Below are positions 51,191 through 59,631 of a stretch of DNA of 64,000 nt, piece by piece (the stretch's first letter is position 1; every line of letters starts with the position of its first letter). The position numbers and the translations under genes are program-made. The notes under the pieces are model-generated. The model made no database searches. It saw only the letters and a program-made list of their open reading frames with translations, and was not told the origin of the DNA. Location: positions 62,001 to 126,000 of the forward strand of contig NZ_JAYRCK010000009.1 in the NCBI RefSeq assembly GCF_036409475.1, in the 5' to 3' direction. Origin of the DNA: Scandinavium sp036409475 (GTDB lineage: Bacteria > Pseudomonadota > Gammaproteobacteria > Enterobacterales > Enterobacteriaceae).

Positions 51191-53179
51191 TCATTCTTCA
51201 CCAAAAAATTCGATTATGTTGTAGAGCCATGTAGGTGTATGGATCTCATCACTCTCATAGAGCACATCTATGTACTGGTCACAAAAGAGATTTTTATTAC
51301 CTGGTTCATCAAAATAATTTTTAATGGTTTGCTTTTGACTGGTGGTTAGATCTAATATTCCAGCTGCAACGTTTGAGGAAAGTGTTTCAACGTCTTCTAT
51401 GAATGAAAATCTTTTCTCTCCATTCGTGTAGATACGATAGATTGTTTCGTAGAAAAACAGTCCATCTAAAGCATCTTCAATCTCAGTTGGTGGAGATACT
51501 CTATTATCAGTTGTTTTTAGTAAATCAACATCAGTTAAATCTTCACGTAATAGTAAACGTCTTATTTTTATTTGCGGGATGCTGTCTACAGACTCAAATT
51601 TATCATACGCTAAGTCAGTATCTAATAAACAAAATACTTTTCCTTTAATGGCCGGCCTTCTGTCTTTTAGCGCTAAAACTAGATATGAATAAATATCCTT
51701 CAATGCAAATGAACCACCGACACTCAAAATTATTATGTTTTTTTCATCTAGCTCTTCAAATTCCAAATGGGATTCAATGTATTTTTTGTCAGTTCGCCCC
51801 TCGCATAATATCCAGTTATAATTATTGGAAGAAGTTATTGATGTTATTATGGATTGCACCAAGTCATGGTTGCTTTTTACTTCTAATGTATCTAAGTATG
51901 AACCACGTGATTCTTTCACAAGTGCAGCTAATTCATCTCTATAGTATTCCAAATTTATGCACTTGATAAATGTTTGGTTCGGGGATACATAAGTTGCACT
52001 GCCACTCATAGCGGCAGGAAGAAAACCATACCAGTGGGTAGTGCAAATCGTCTGTATGCCTAACTCACTTATCTCTCTAATTTTCTCGAACTGCTTGAAG
52101 CAAGATGTCGCATGTAAAGATAATTCTGGTTCGTCAACGGCTAGGATGGTTGATTGCTGGGTTTTTTTGGGGTTTCCTTTTAAGAACCCCATAGATAAAT
52201 CTAGAAGAGCTTTTCTTTTTTCACCAGAACTGAGGTTGTGGACAGGTGTATCTCTATTAATACTATCTATGTAATGTAGAATTTTATCACTAAAATACGA
52301 CTCAATTATCTTTGCAATCATGTGGCGCTGCGTAAAAGAGTTTTGTCTCTGGGTCGGTTTTTTGAAATGATATTTCCCATTTAATTTTTCAGATAATTGT
52401 TCAACAAATTCATTTAGATATTTATTTATTTCAGTAATGTCTTTCTTTTTGATTGTTTTACTGATCTTCTGCTGAAGATTTTCACCAAGAAGAGATTGTA
52501 ACAGTTCACTCTCAATTTTAGAATATTCGGATGTGGTTATTTCTGCTGGTAAGTAAATATAATTATAAGACTCTCTCACATACTCTAGTAATTTATATAA
52601 AGTAGTTTGAAAGAAGTTTTTTCGTTGCGCAGGGTTTGTTGCAGTTGATTCAGGTATTAAATCATCAATTTCATTTTTATAATCATCAATTGATTCAAAA
52701 ATTGACATGAATGGAACGGGAGCATCACCTGCGGATTTTTTTATAATGCCAATGGGCACTAGGAAATAATCGCGAGCTTGATATTGATATTCAAGATGGG
52801 TCCTGTGATTAATAAATTTTTCTGCTAATGCTCTTTGCGAGGAGTGAAAGTCTTCACTTTCTACCTGCCATGTTATATCACTAATAGCTTCTAATGTTTT
52901 AAAATTTGAAGTGTTACCTTTAATCCTTTCTTTTCGGATAAGAAAAACTGGAACAATGAAAGGCTCTCTCGTATCAAACCCTTGACTACGAGCATCATTG
53001 TTAATGTCTAATCTATTGATATCAGCTCTATTTAGGACGGTATCAATGGCTTGGAGTGTAGAGCTTTTACCTACTCCATTTTCACCAATCAGCCATGAAG
53101 AATTTCCATTGATGGTTAATGGAATGTAATGCTGATTTCTAAAGTTTTTAAAGTTTCTTAAAATTACACCAACAATCAT
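51191..53179 (-). CDS. OLD-like ATPase with C-terminal TOPRIM-like domain, candidate phage-defence protein
   Basis: 662 residues, AT-rich. The N-terminal AAA/ABC-type ATPase has Walker A GENGVGKSS (about 33-41), signature LSSGEKRKALLDLSMGF (about 323) and Walker B STILAVDEPELSLHA (about 348). The C-terminal part has TOPRIM-like acidic motifs: the Glu in NWILCEGRTDKKYIESHL (about 460) and DxD in FCLLDTDLAYD (about 515). The architecture matches OLD-family nucleases and the ATPase/DUF4435 proteins of defence systems such as PARIS. Phage P2 itself carries old, which excludes lambda. It lies directly downstream of a P2/186-type CI repressor gene. Confidence 0.8.
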   Translation of the reverse strand: MIVGVILRNFKNFRNQHYIPLTINGNSSWLIGENGVGKSSTLQAIDTVLNRADINRLDINNDARSQGFDTREPFIVPVFLIRKERIKGNTSNFKTLEAISDITWQVESEDFHSSQRALAEKFINHRTHLEYQYQARDYFLVPIGIIKKSAGDAPVPFMSIFESIDDYKNEIDDLIPESTATNPAQRKNFFQTTLYKLLEYVRESYNYIYLPAEITTSEYSKIESELLQSLLGENLQQKISKTIKKKDITEINKYLNEFVEQLSEKLNGKYHFKKPTQRQNSFTQRHMIAKIIESYFSDKILHYIDSINRDTPVHNLSSGEKRKALLDLSMGFLKGNPKKTQQSTILAVDEPELSLHATSCFKQFEKIREISELGIQTICTTHWYGFLPAAMSGSATYVSPNQTFIKCINLEYYRDELAALVKESRGSYLDTLEVKSNHDLVQSIITSITSSNNYNWILCEGRTDKKYIESHLEFEELDEKNIIILSVGGSFALKDIYSYLVLALKDRRPAIKGKVFCLLDTDLAYDKFESVDSIPQIKIRRLLLREDLTDVDLLKTTDNRVSPPTEIEDALDGLFFYETIYRIYTNGEKRFSFIEDVETLSSNVAAGILDLTTSQKQTIKNYFDEPGNKNLFCDQYIDVLYESDEIHTPTWLYNIIEFFGEE

Positions 53180-53246
53180 TTTTTTTCGTCCATTAAAAAT
53201 AGTTGATTATTTGCAGGTCATGATCACCTTAGCAATTATATTGATG

Positions 53247-53783
53247 TTACATTCTACTTGAGTTTGATTCTGGCATTACGCAATTAATGGGTAATCTTAC
53301 TAGTTTGCGTATAGATTGAGCGCCATCAATAGGAATTAGCCATAAGCCATCATTTACTTCATCTAAATTATGTTTTACCAGATAAGTTGCATTCACTGTC
53401 TCAATAGCTGAAATACCTTCAAAGTATTTTGGCAATAACGTTAAGTTGAATATAAGATAACCGGACTTACAGAGTTTTCTACCACTTGTTTTATGTTTAA
53501 CAAGGCTTATGATTTGAGCTTTTGCATCTACCCGCATCGGACCTTCAGATGTCGGCAGCCAACGAAGGGATGTTCCTGTATCTAAAGTACACTGGATTAT
53601 CCAGTCTAGTGGGAAAGTATCTCTCATATATCGATTAGCTAATGTTCTTTTCGAAAAGCCAAAATTATCAGCTAAGGCTTGTCGTGTCGTAAATCTGTAA
53701 GCATCGACTAAACGCTCGATAGCATCTTTGCCACCCTGATTGGGATTTATTTTGATCTCATTTGGGTACTTTGATGGTGTCAT
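53247..53783 (-). CDS. P2/186-type phage CI repressor
   Basis: 178 residues. The N-terminal Phage_CI_repr domain (about 15-80; IERLVDAYRFTTRQALADNF and RYMRDTFPLDWIIQC, LDTGTSLRWLPTSEG) and the C-terminal stretch DEVNDGLWLIPIDGAQSIRKLVRLP match the repressor of coliphage 186. It would keep related phages silent. It is intact although the divergent apl/cox and cII genes are broken. It is followed by the OLD-like gene on the same strand after about 65 bases. Confidence 0.85.
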   Translation of the reverse strand: MTPSKYPNEIKINPNQGGKDAIERLVDAYRFTTRQALADNFGFSKRTLANRYMRDTFPLDWIIQCTLDTGTSLRWLPTSEGPMRVDAKAQIISLVKHKTSGRKLCKSGYLIFNLTLLPKYFEGISAIETVNATYLVKHNLDEVNDGLWLIPIDGAQSIRKLVRLPINCVMPESNSSRM

Positions 53784-53810
53784 GTCTCTAATGCAATCCA
53801 GGTATCTTCG

Positions 53811-53824
53811 GTGTTCCCAATTGG
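53811..53824. promoter_or_regulatory. Candidate CI operator
   Basis: TTCCCAATTGGGGG contains the palindrome CCCAATTGGG. It lies about 30 bases upstream of the CI start, between divergent CI and the broken apl/cox gene, where 186-type phages have their lysogeny switch. Confidence 0.4.
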
Positions 53825-53878
53825 GGGCTTATCACGATTACAAACAACTCCCCACAAGCCAATAGGAGATGCTGCATC

Positions 53879-54080
53879 ATGACTCCTAATATTTCAATCA
53901 CTTTGAATACACCACACGTCACAATTTAGCGCTATAACTGACTTACAGCTCTTCCTGTCGATACGATCAATGACATGCTGGCTGATGGTCGCCTTCCGCG
54001 CCATCGTCTGTGTTAGATAAAAGCGCGAAAAGATCATGGTTTACATGGCTGCACTGACTGTAGATACACTGTCGGCTTAA
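53879..54080 (+). pseudogene. Broken apl/cox-type excisionase gene of a 186-like phage
   Basis: Behind AGGAG, an ATG begins MTPNISITLNTPHVTI and then meets a TAG and a TGA in frame. It continues as LPVDTINDMLADGRLPRHR, a MerR/Cox-type helix-turn-helix segment, shifts frame near 54020 and ends KREKIMVYMAALTVDTLSA with TAA at 54080. Two stops and a frameshift show decay. It is divergent from the intact CI gene. Confidence 0.75.
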
Positions 54081-54091
54081 GAAACCTTTGG

Positions 54092-54235
54092 CTCACTACC
54101 CCGGATATATGGCTGACCGCTCTCATCGAAGGCTAACACTGGTTGCTGGCGCAAATTCATTGCCTGCCATGCGTACCAACTAATGAAGTCGAGAGGAATC
54201 GATGGTGAGTTACACATAGCTGCCATTGCTGGTTA
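54092..54235 (+). pseudogene. Fragment of a 186-like cII gene
   Basis: The frame reads LTTPDIWLTALIEG, a stop, then LLAQIHCLPCVPTNEVE, matching part of the phage 186 CII protein (APEIW..., LAQIHCLPCVPINEV). The beginning is missing, there is an in-frame stop, and the end runs into the next gene. It supports a deleted 186-type early region. Confidence 0.65.
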
Positions 54236-55039
54236 TCAGCAGAGAGTCTTACGATCTAACTCTTGATATATTTCATAGATACCTTTTTTCTTAAACTCTC
54301 CATGAACACAATGTATTGCTTTTTCTTGCTCAGTTAGAATGTATTTTCTTACTTTACCTGAATAATAGATTGTAAATATAAAGCTTAGTGGTAACCATAA
54401 TAAAGCGAGCAAGGTAATAGGGATGATGGAGTAGATGAAAAGTTTGTCTTTTCTGAATTTATTTATTGATTTATCAAGGAAGGTTTGACCTTCTTTAGTT
54501 GTTAATAATTTGCATAAATATTCTTTATGCTCAATTGTTAATGAGTTGTACTTCTCTATGTTTGTAGTTGCCGATTGTGAGCAATCACCTACTGAAAGAG
54601 TCCAAGTTGGATGAGCGGAAATCGTCACGGCTGACGCCATTTTTTTGGATATGTAAAATGGATCTCCTGATTTTTTCCAAAAAAGTAATGTTTGATCTGG
54701 TTGCGTTTTAGCTGTTTGGATGAGTGTAGGAGTGAAATAGGAAGCTGAAAATAGGAAAGCAAGGGAAAAAGCAATTGTGATGATTTTATCTGACCAGTCA
54801 GTGCCAGGTAGCTTTCTCAACGGGATGGTTATAAAGAAAATATTTAGTATGAATGCAGGCACCCCTGACTTTTTTAATATCTCATTATGATGTTGTTTGT
54901 ATCTAAAAACAGTGCCTATTAATTTTATTGAAAGAGCAACTGCGCCAATGATAGATATCCAGGCTGCGGCGGTTGCTGCTGGTGAGTTTAGAAATTCAGT
55001 ATTGAATATATTTGCGGGGATAGTGTTAACTGCACTCAT
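54236..55039 (-). CDS. Membrane protein of unknown function in the prophage remnant
   Basis: 267 residues, AT-rich. Hydrophobic spans near residues 22-42, 58-73, 86-106 and 210-235, with a soluble stretch (about 110-205) containing two Cys (VGDCSQSATT and EYLCKLL). The first span follows the family-like start NTIPANIFNTEFLNSPAATA. ATG at 55039. It replaces phage genes after the cII fragment, so it looks like cargo acquired by the prophage. A defence or toxin-immunity role is possible but unsupported. Confidence 0.65.
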   Translation of the reverse strand: MSAVNTIPANIFNTEFLNSPAATAAAWISIIGAVALSIKLIGTVFRYKQHHNEILKKSGVPAFILNIFFITIPLRKLPGTDWSDKIITIAFSLAFLFSASYFTPTLIQTAKTQPDQTLLFWKKSGDPFYISKKMASAVTISAHPTWTLSVGDCSQSATTNIEKYNSLTIEHKEYLCKLLTTKEGQTFLDKSINKFRKDKLFIYSIIPITLLALLWLPLSFIFTIYYSGKVRKYILTEQEKAIHCVHGEFKKKGIYEIYQELDRKTLC

Positions 55040-55604
55040 AAAACCTCCAAATGACGAATTTTTTCTTTCCTCAATTTGTACCACTCATAACATAAATTGC
55101 AAGAAGCTATAAATTAGCTTTTTGCTGACAGCACTTTGTTATGAACACAAAATTGACCAAAGTTATGCGCCTTATCCCCATTCGGATCCGCACCGGGATT
55201 TTAATGGAATTGGTCGGGTTAACCGGCTTAAGCTTCACGAGGCCAACTAGCGCACTTGGTGGAAGTGAGTTAGTTGTACTGTTCAGTTTGGGGAAGCAAT
55301 CTGGAAATCACGTTTGACCTGCCTGCAATCTACTCAAACCAGTTTCTGCTACCGGAAGCTGGTTTGTCCGGGGTAGATTCATGGTGACCGAGGCGGTGGG
55401 TGTATCATGTTTAAAGGAGGCTATTTTGTCGTTGAGACCAACACTATCCGTATTAATAGCGACGTGGTGATGAACGGTACTGATACCCTGGATAGCGCCG
55501 ATAGAATCAAAATGGAAGCATGGTGGATGACCACTCGCACTCCAAAATAATGAATGCCATCGACACTTCATCCCAAAGATATGCACATAACTGGAGCCGC
55601 AGTT
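55040..55604. other. Non-coding region with decayed coding traces
   Basis: About 565 bases without an intact gene. A 47-codon frame at 55408-55551 (starting MFKGGYFVVETNTIRINSD) looks like the end of a larger protein, possibly phage tail-related, but I cannot identify it. The rest shows short open fragments broken by stops. It is probably the remains of deleted prophage genes. Confidence 0.4.
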
Positions 55605-56204
55605 TTACTGCCCCGCCAATCGTCTTTTCAAACCCCGCTCATCAGCAATATCCATCAATCGTGCCTCTGCTGCCGCCTGTGTGCGCATCCCCGAAAGCGT
55701 GGGTTTAAAGCTGTGTGCATTTCCCTGAATATTTAAAGGCAGGGAAATGGATGCGATCAATTTGTCTTCAACTTCCCACGGCGCTTCAACAGGTATCCAG
55801 TGAACCTTGGCATTCTCCTCCATCCAATGGTCAAGCCACTGCTCGCCTGGGTGAGTGAATGTCATTCTGGAGCCGGAACCAACCCGGCGAAGGGGGAAGC
55901 AACTTACTCCACTCAGCAGCACGCCGAGTGTGCGTCGAAGTGTGGAGCCTGCGGCATTGCCGCTGTAATGCGTTTTGAGGCGCTTTCTTAAGTTCGATCG
56001 GCTGTCGGGTTTCCCGCGCTTGTCGGGGGAAATGCCGACGTAGAGAAGCGAGTAGCCTTCCGCTGTGATGCACCCTTCTGTTGGCACTGCAGGCGGAATC
56101 TCTTTGAACCACCAAAAGTAAACCCCGTTCACTGCAGGGACAGGCGTTGGCCTGCTCATGACTTCTGTTCTGCTGTAGGTCTTCTCTGGGTAAAAGTCGA
56201 ACAT
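55605..56204 (-). CDS. GIY-YIG domain protein
   Basis: 199 residues. The N-terminal half has a GIY-YIG nuclease pattern: GVYFWWF (first strand), LLYVGISPDKRG (second) and the basic helix NLRKRLKTHY with Arg and His. A later Glu in PWEVEDKLIASISLPLNIQGN fits the catalytic Glu of the family. It may nick or cut DNA; role unknown. It lies at the edge of the prophage remnant, ahead of rybB. ATG follows AAGGAAAG. Confidence 0.75.
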   Translation of the reverse strand: MFDFYPEKTYSRTEVMSRPTPVPAVNGVYFWWFKEIPPAVPTEGCITAEGYSLLYVGISPDKRGKPDSRSNLRKRLKTHYSGNAAGSTLRRTLGVLLSGVSCFPLRRVGSGSRMTFTHPGEQWLDHWMEENAKVHWIPVEAPWEVEDKLIASISLPLNIQGNAHSFKPTLSGMRTQAAAEARLMDIADERGLKRRLAGQ

Positions 56205-56404
56205 GTGCTTTCCTTGCTGATTTTTTTTCGATTGTATTCATTTGTCGTCTGGATGCGATGACTTTGAAGGGGAGGGCAGGGGAAAAAATCAGAGGGAAGT
56301 TTGTTGGCTTACGGCGACAAGCTTTTGCGCTGCCGCCATTTTGTCGCCATCTGGCTTAAAGGTTTCTCGTAAGTATCTGGTTAGAAAGCCCCCGAATCCC
56401 AGAA

Positions 56405-56487
56405 AACAAAAAACCCATCAACCTTGAACCAAAAATGGCGGGGTTGATGGGCTCCACAAAATGGGGACATCAAAGAAAAGCAGTGGC
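56405..56487 (-). ncRNA. rybB: Small RNA RybB
   Basis: A sigma-E-dependent, Hfq-binding sRNA that represses outer-membrane porin mRNAs. On the minus strand it begins GCCACTGCTTTTCTTTGATG, the conserved seed that pairs with omp mRNAs. It ends in a perfect CCCATCAACC / GGTTGATGGG terminator stem followed by six T residues. Length about 82 nt against 79 in E. coli, owing to extra bases in the loop. It lies upstream of the prophage remnant and downstream of ybjL. Confidence 0.95.
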
Positions 56488-56492
56488 ATTAC

Positions 56493-56520
56493 TTATGACT
56501 GACGGGCAAACAAAAAGTTC
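56493..56520 (-). promoter_or_regulatory. Sigma-E promoter of rybB
   Basis: On the minus strand, GAACTT (56515-56520) and TCATAA (56493-56498) are separated by 16 bases, with the RybB first base six positions further. This matches the extracytoplasmic stress promoter consensus (GAACTT, TCnnA). Confidence 0.8.
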
Positions 56521-56562
56521 GCTCTGTCTCGCATTTTTTTCTGCCATTTTTATTCTTCGGAT

Positions 56563-58248
56563 TTATCCCAGTCCTGGCCAGATGACGATGATCAGCGTAC
56601 CGGCCAGCGTTAACAAGACGTTAGCTATTGCGTAGGTGCCTGCGTAGCCCAGCGCCGGGATGTTACTGCGTGCTGTGTCGCTGATAATTTCCATCGCCGG
56701 GGCGCAGGTACGGGCCCCCATCATCGCTCCAAACAGCATCGCGCGGTTCATGCGCAGTACGTAGGCGCCGAACAGGAAACAGATAACCACGGGCACCAGG
56801 CTGACGATTAAACCGGCCACCAGCATCTGGCCGCCAACGGCACCCAGACCGTGTCCGATGCCGCTGCCTGCACTCAGGCCAACGCCTGCCATAAACACCA
56901 TCAGCCCGAACTCTTTCACCATATTCAGCGCGCCTTGCGGAATGTAGCCGAAAGTAGGGTGGTTGGCTCGCAGGAAGCCGAGCATGATCCCGGCGAACAG
57001 CAGGCCGGCGGCGTTCCCAATCGCGAAACTGAAGTTGCTGAACTGGAAGGTTATCATCCCAATCATCAGGCCGACGATAAAGAACGCGCAGAAGGCCAGC
57101 AGGTCAGTGACCTGGCTGTGAATCGAGATAAAGCCGATGCGGTCGGCGATGGTTTTCACGCGGCGTGCATCGCCGCTGACCTGCAATACGTCGCCTTTGT
57201 TGAGCACGATGCTGTCGTCAATCGGCATCTCAATCTGGCTGCGGATCACGCGGTTGAGGAAACAGCCATGGTCGGTGAGTTTAATCTGCGCCAGACGGCG
57301 GCCCACCACATTGTGGTTTTTAACGACCACTTCTTCGGTGACGATGCGCATGTCGAGCAGGTCGCGGTCGAAGACTTCTTTGCCGTTGCGGAAGCTTGGG
57401 TCAAGGCGTGCATGAGCATCCGGATAGCCTACCAAAGCGATTTCATCGCCCATTTGTAATACCGCGTCGCCGTCTGGGTTTGCCAGAATGCCGTTGCGAC
57501 GAATACGTTCGATATAGCAGCCGGTCTGGCGATAGATGCCGAGTTCACGCAGGTTTTTGCCATCGGTCCAGGCCACCAGCTCCGGGCCGACACGATACGC
57601 GCGAATCACCGGCAGATAGACCTTGCGGTTAGCATCCGTGTCCAGGCCGCGTTCGCGTGCGATTTGCTGTGCGCTGGTTTGCAGATCCTGATGTTGCAGT
57701 TTTGGCAGGTAACGCGCGCCGAGGATCAGACTGACAAGGCCAATCAGGTAAGTTAGCGCATAGCCCAGGCTCAGGTGGTCGAGGGCTGAAGCCAGCTCAT
57801 TGCCCGCCATGCCGGAATGTCGCAAGGTGTCGCCTGCGCCAACCAGCACTGGCGTTGAGGTCATCGCGCCTGCCAGCATCCCGGCGGTGAGGCCGATATC
57901 CCAGCCAAACAGCTTGCCCAGCCCCAGCGCTATTACCAGCGCAGAGCCGACCATCACCAGCGCGAGCATCAGATAATTCTTGCCATCGCGGAAAAAAATG
58001 GAAAAAAAGTTCGGGCCCGCTTCGACCCCGACGCAGAAAATAAAGAGCATAAAGCCCAGATTTAATGCATCCGTGTTAATACTGAAATGCTGCTGGCCTA
58101 ATAACAAAGAGACCACTAAAACGCCAATAGAATTACCAAGTTGGATAGATCCTAAGCGTATTTTGCCAAGACACAGGCCCAGCGCCAGTACTACAAATAA
58201 TAACAGGATGTAATTCCCGTTTAACAAGTCTGCGACGTTTATATTCAC
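56563..58248 (-). CDS. ybjL: YbjL, AspT/YidE-type putative transporter
   Basis: 561 residues. Two blocks of about five membrane helices flank two cytosolic RCK_C (TrkA-C) domains (about 200-290 and 295-380). It belongs to the aspartate:alanine exchanger family; E. coli YbjL is linked to glutamate or organic-acid transport but its substrate is not settled. GTG start. Very high similarity to the E. coli protein throughout. Confidence 0.93.
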   Translation of the reverse strand: MNINVADLLNGNYILLLFVVLALGLCLGKIRLGSIQLGNSIGVLVVSLLLGQQHFSINTDALNLGFMLFIFCVGVEAGPNFFSIFFRDGKNYLMLALVMVGSALVIALGLGKLFGWDIGLTAGMLAGAMTSTPVLVGAGDTLRHSGMAGNELASALDHLSLGYALTYLIGLVSLILGARYLPKLQHQDLQTSAQQIARERGLDTDANRKVYLPVIRAYRVGPELVAWTDGKNLRELGIYRQTGCYIERIRRNGILANPDGDAVLQMGDEIALVGYPDAHARLDPSFRNGKEVFDRDLLDMRIVTEEVVVKNHNVVGRRLAQIKLTDHGCFLNRVIRSQIEMPIDDSIVLNKGDVLQVSGDARRVKTIADRIGFISIHSQVTDLLAFCAFFIVGLMIGMITFQFSNFSFAIGNAAGLLFAGIMLGFLRANHPTFGYIPQGALNMVKEFGLMVFMAGVGLSAGSGIGHGLGAVGGQMLVAGLIVSLVPVVICFLFGAYVLRMNRAMLFGAMMGARTCAPAMEIISDTARSNIPALGYAGTYAIANVLLTLAGTLIIVIWPGLG

Positions 58249-58510
58249 GGAAGCTAACTTCTCGTTTACTAGTAAGTTGTTGAAGGCAATGGCTATTTAG
58301 GCTAGGATTTTTCCCAGGGTCGGCTGAAAAACGCATTTTGAAACGGGCCTGATGATAACCATCAAATTAAGGTCGCTAGTTTAATCGTTCCTGATTGCGG
58401 CGGCTAGTCACAATCGTTTTGTCCTTACGCAGGTGCATTACGGCAAGGAGTGCCGAAAAACTTTATCGACTGAGCATCATGGAGTTGGATAGAGAATATC
58501 AGGAGGAATT

Positions 58511-58885
58511 TTGAGATCTGAACGAGGTTGGGCGGGTGTTTTCTGCTGTTTTGTCCTCTTTATTGTGGTGTGCCTTTATTTGTTACTGAATATGAAAGGC
58601 GCATTTCGTGCGTCAGGGCATCCTGAACTGGGGCTGTTGTTCTTCGTTATTCCCGGCGCGGTGGCCAGTTTTGTGTCATCGGGTCAGCGCGTGCTGTTGC
58701 CGCTGGTTGGGGCGATATTGGCAACGCCGGTGTGTCTGGTGGTGATGCGTGTGTGGCTGTTTTCACAGCGGTCTTTCTGGCAGGAACTGGCGTGGTTGTT
58801 CAGTGCGGTGTTTTGGTGCGCATTGGGCGCGCTTTGCTTCTTGTTTGTCAGCGCGCTGATAAGCGCAAAACGTGGGCGCCATTAA
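58511..58885 (+). CDS. ybjM: Inner membrane protein YbjM
   Basis: 124 residues with four hydrophobic spans. Function unknown. It starts at TTG directly after AGGAGGAATT; no ATG is available at the right place. Position between ybjL and grxA is as in E. coli. Convergent with grxA, 15 bases apart. Confidence 0.85.
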   Translation: MRSERGWAGVFCCFVLFIVVCLYLLLNMKGAFRASGHPELGLLFFVIPGAVASFVSSGQRVLLPLVGAILATPVCLVVMRVWLFSQRSFWQELAWLFSAVFWCALGALCFLFVSALISAKRGRH

Positions 58886-58900
58886 CGCCCACGCCCTGTC

Positions 58901-59164
58901 TTAAGCGTAGAGACCCAGGTTTTCTTTGGCCCAGGCTTCGAAATCGGTAAAACCACCGATGTGAGTCTGGTCAACGAAAATCTGCGGTACGGTTTCTACT
59001 GGCTTACCCACGGTTTGTTCGAGGTCAGCTTTGCTGATGCCTTCGGCGTGAATATCGATATAACGGAAGTTGAAGTCGTCACGCCCGGCAGTCAGTTTTT
59101 CTGCCAGTTCTTTTGCACGAACGCAGTAAGGGCAACCTGGGCGACCAAAAATTACGGTAAACAT
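58901..59164 (-). CDS. grxA: Glutaredoxin 1 GrxA
   Basis: 87 residues. The redox motif CPYC is at 11-14, and TVPQIF with GGFTDFE forms the glutathione site. It reduces disulfides, including ribonucleotide reductase, with glutathione. In E. coli it is induced by OxyR; no OxyR site was worked out here. ATG at 59164 gives the E. coli N-terminus. Confidence 0.96.
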   Translation of the reverse strand: MFTVIFGRPGCPYCVRAKELAEKLTAGRDDFNFRYIDIHAEGISKADLEQTVGKPVETVPQIFVDQTHIGGFTDFEAWAKENLGLYA

Positions 59165-59340
59165 GTTTCTTCTCTCCTGATTCTGAGCCAGACGGCGAAT
59201 GGGTGCTATGATGCCTGTACTCGCGTTTGCACGAAAGAAGGTTCTGCCTTTTGTTGCGATTTGTTCTGACGGCGAGATGCTATGTTTCGCCAATCACAGT
59301 TGTTATCCTCCCCGCTATACTCATCGACCGGAGACTGACG

Positions 59341-59631
59341 ATGCGCTCACTCGGGGCCTTGCCCAAAAGCGTGCTGATACTGGAAGCCATGGGCATGGTG
59401 CTTCTGGTGCTGGCGTGGCTTTCTCTCAATCTTTACATCACCTTGCCTGTGCCTTTTGACAGCCCAACCGCCGGGCTGGTGATGATTTTCGCAGGGATTT
59501 TATTGATGGTCCCTGCGGCTGTGGCGCTGTTTCGGGGCATGGCGCAGACCCTTGCCCCCCAGTTGATGCAGCGCAACGACGATAAACCCGTTTCGAAAGA
59601 CCAGGATAAACGTGATGACGCCGACCATTGA
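59341..59631 (+). CDS. ybjC: Small membrane protein YbjC
   Basis: 96 residues with two membrane helices (about 11-31 and 42-65) and a charged tail. Function unknown. Its end overlaps the nfsA start by 17 bases, so it is the first gene of ybjC-nfsA-rimK-ybjN, which in E. coli responds to SoxS/MarA. Confidence 0.9.
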   Translation: MRSLGALPKSVLILEAMGMVLLVLAWLSLNLYITLPVPFDSPTAGLVMIFAGILLMVPAAVALFRGMAQTLAPQLMQRNDDKPVSKDQDKRDDADH

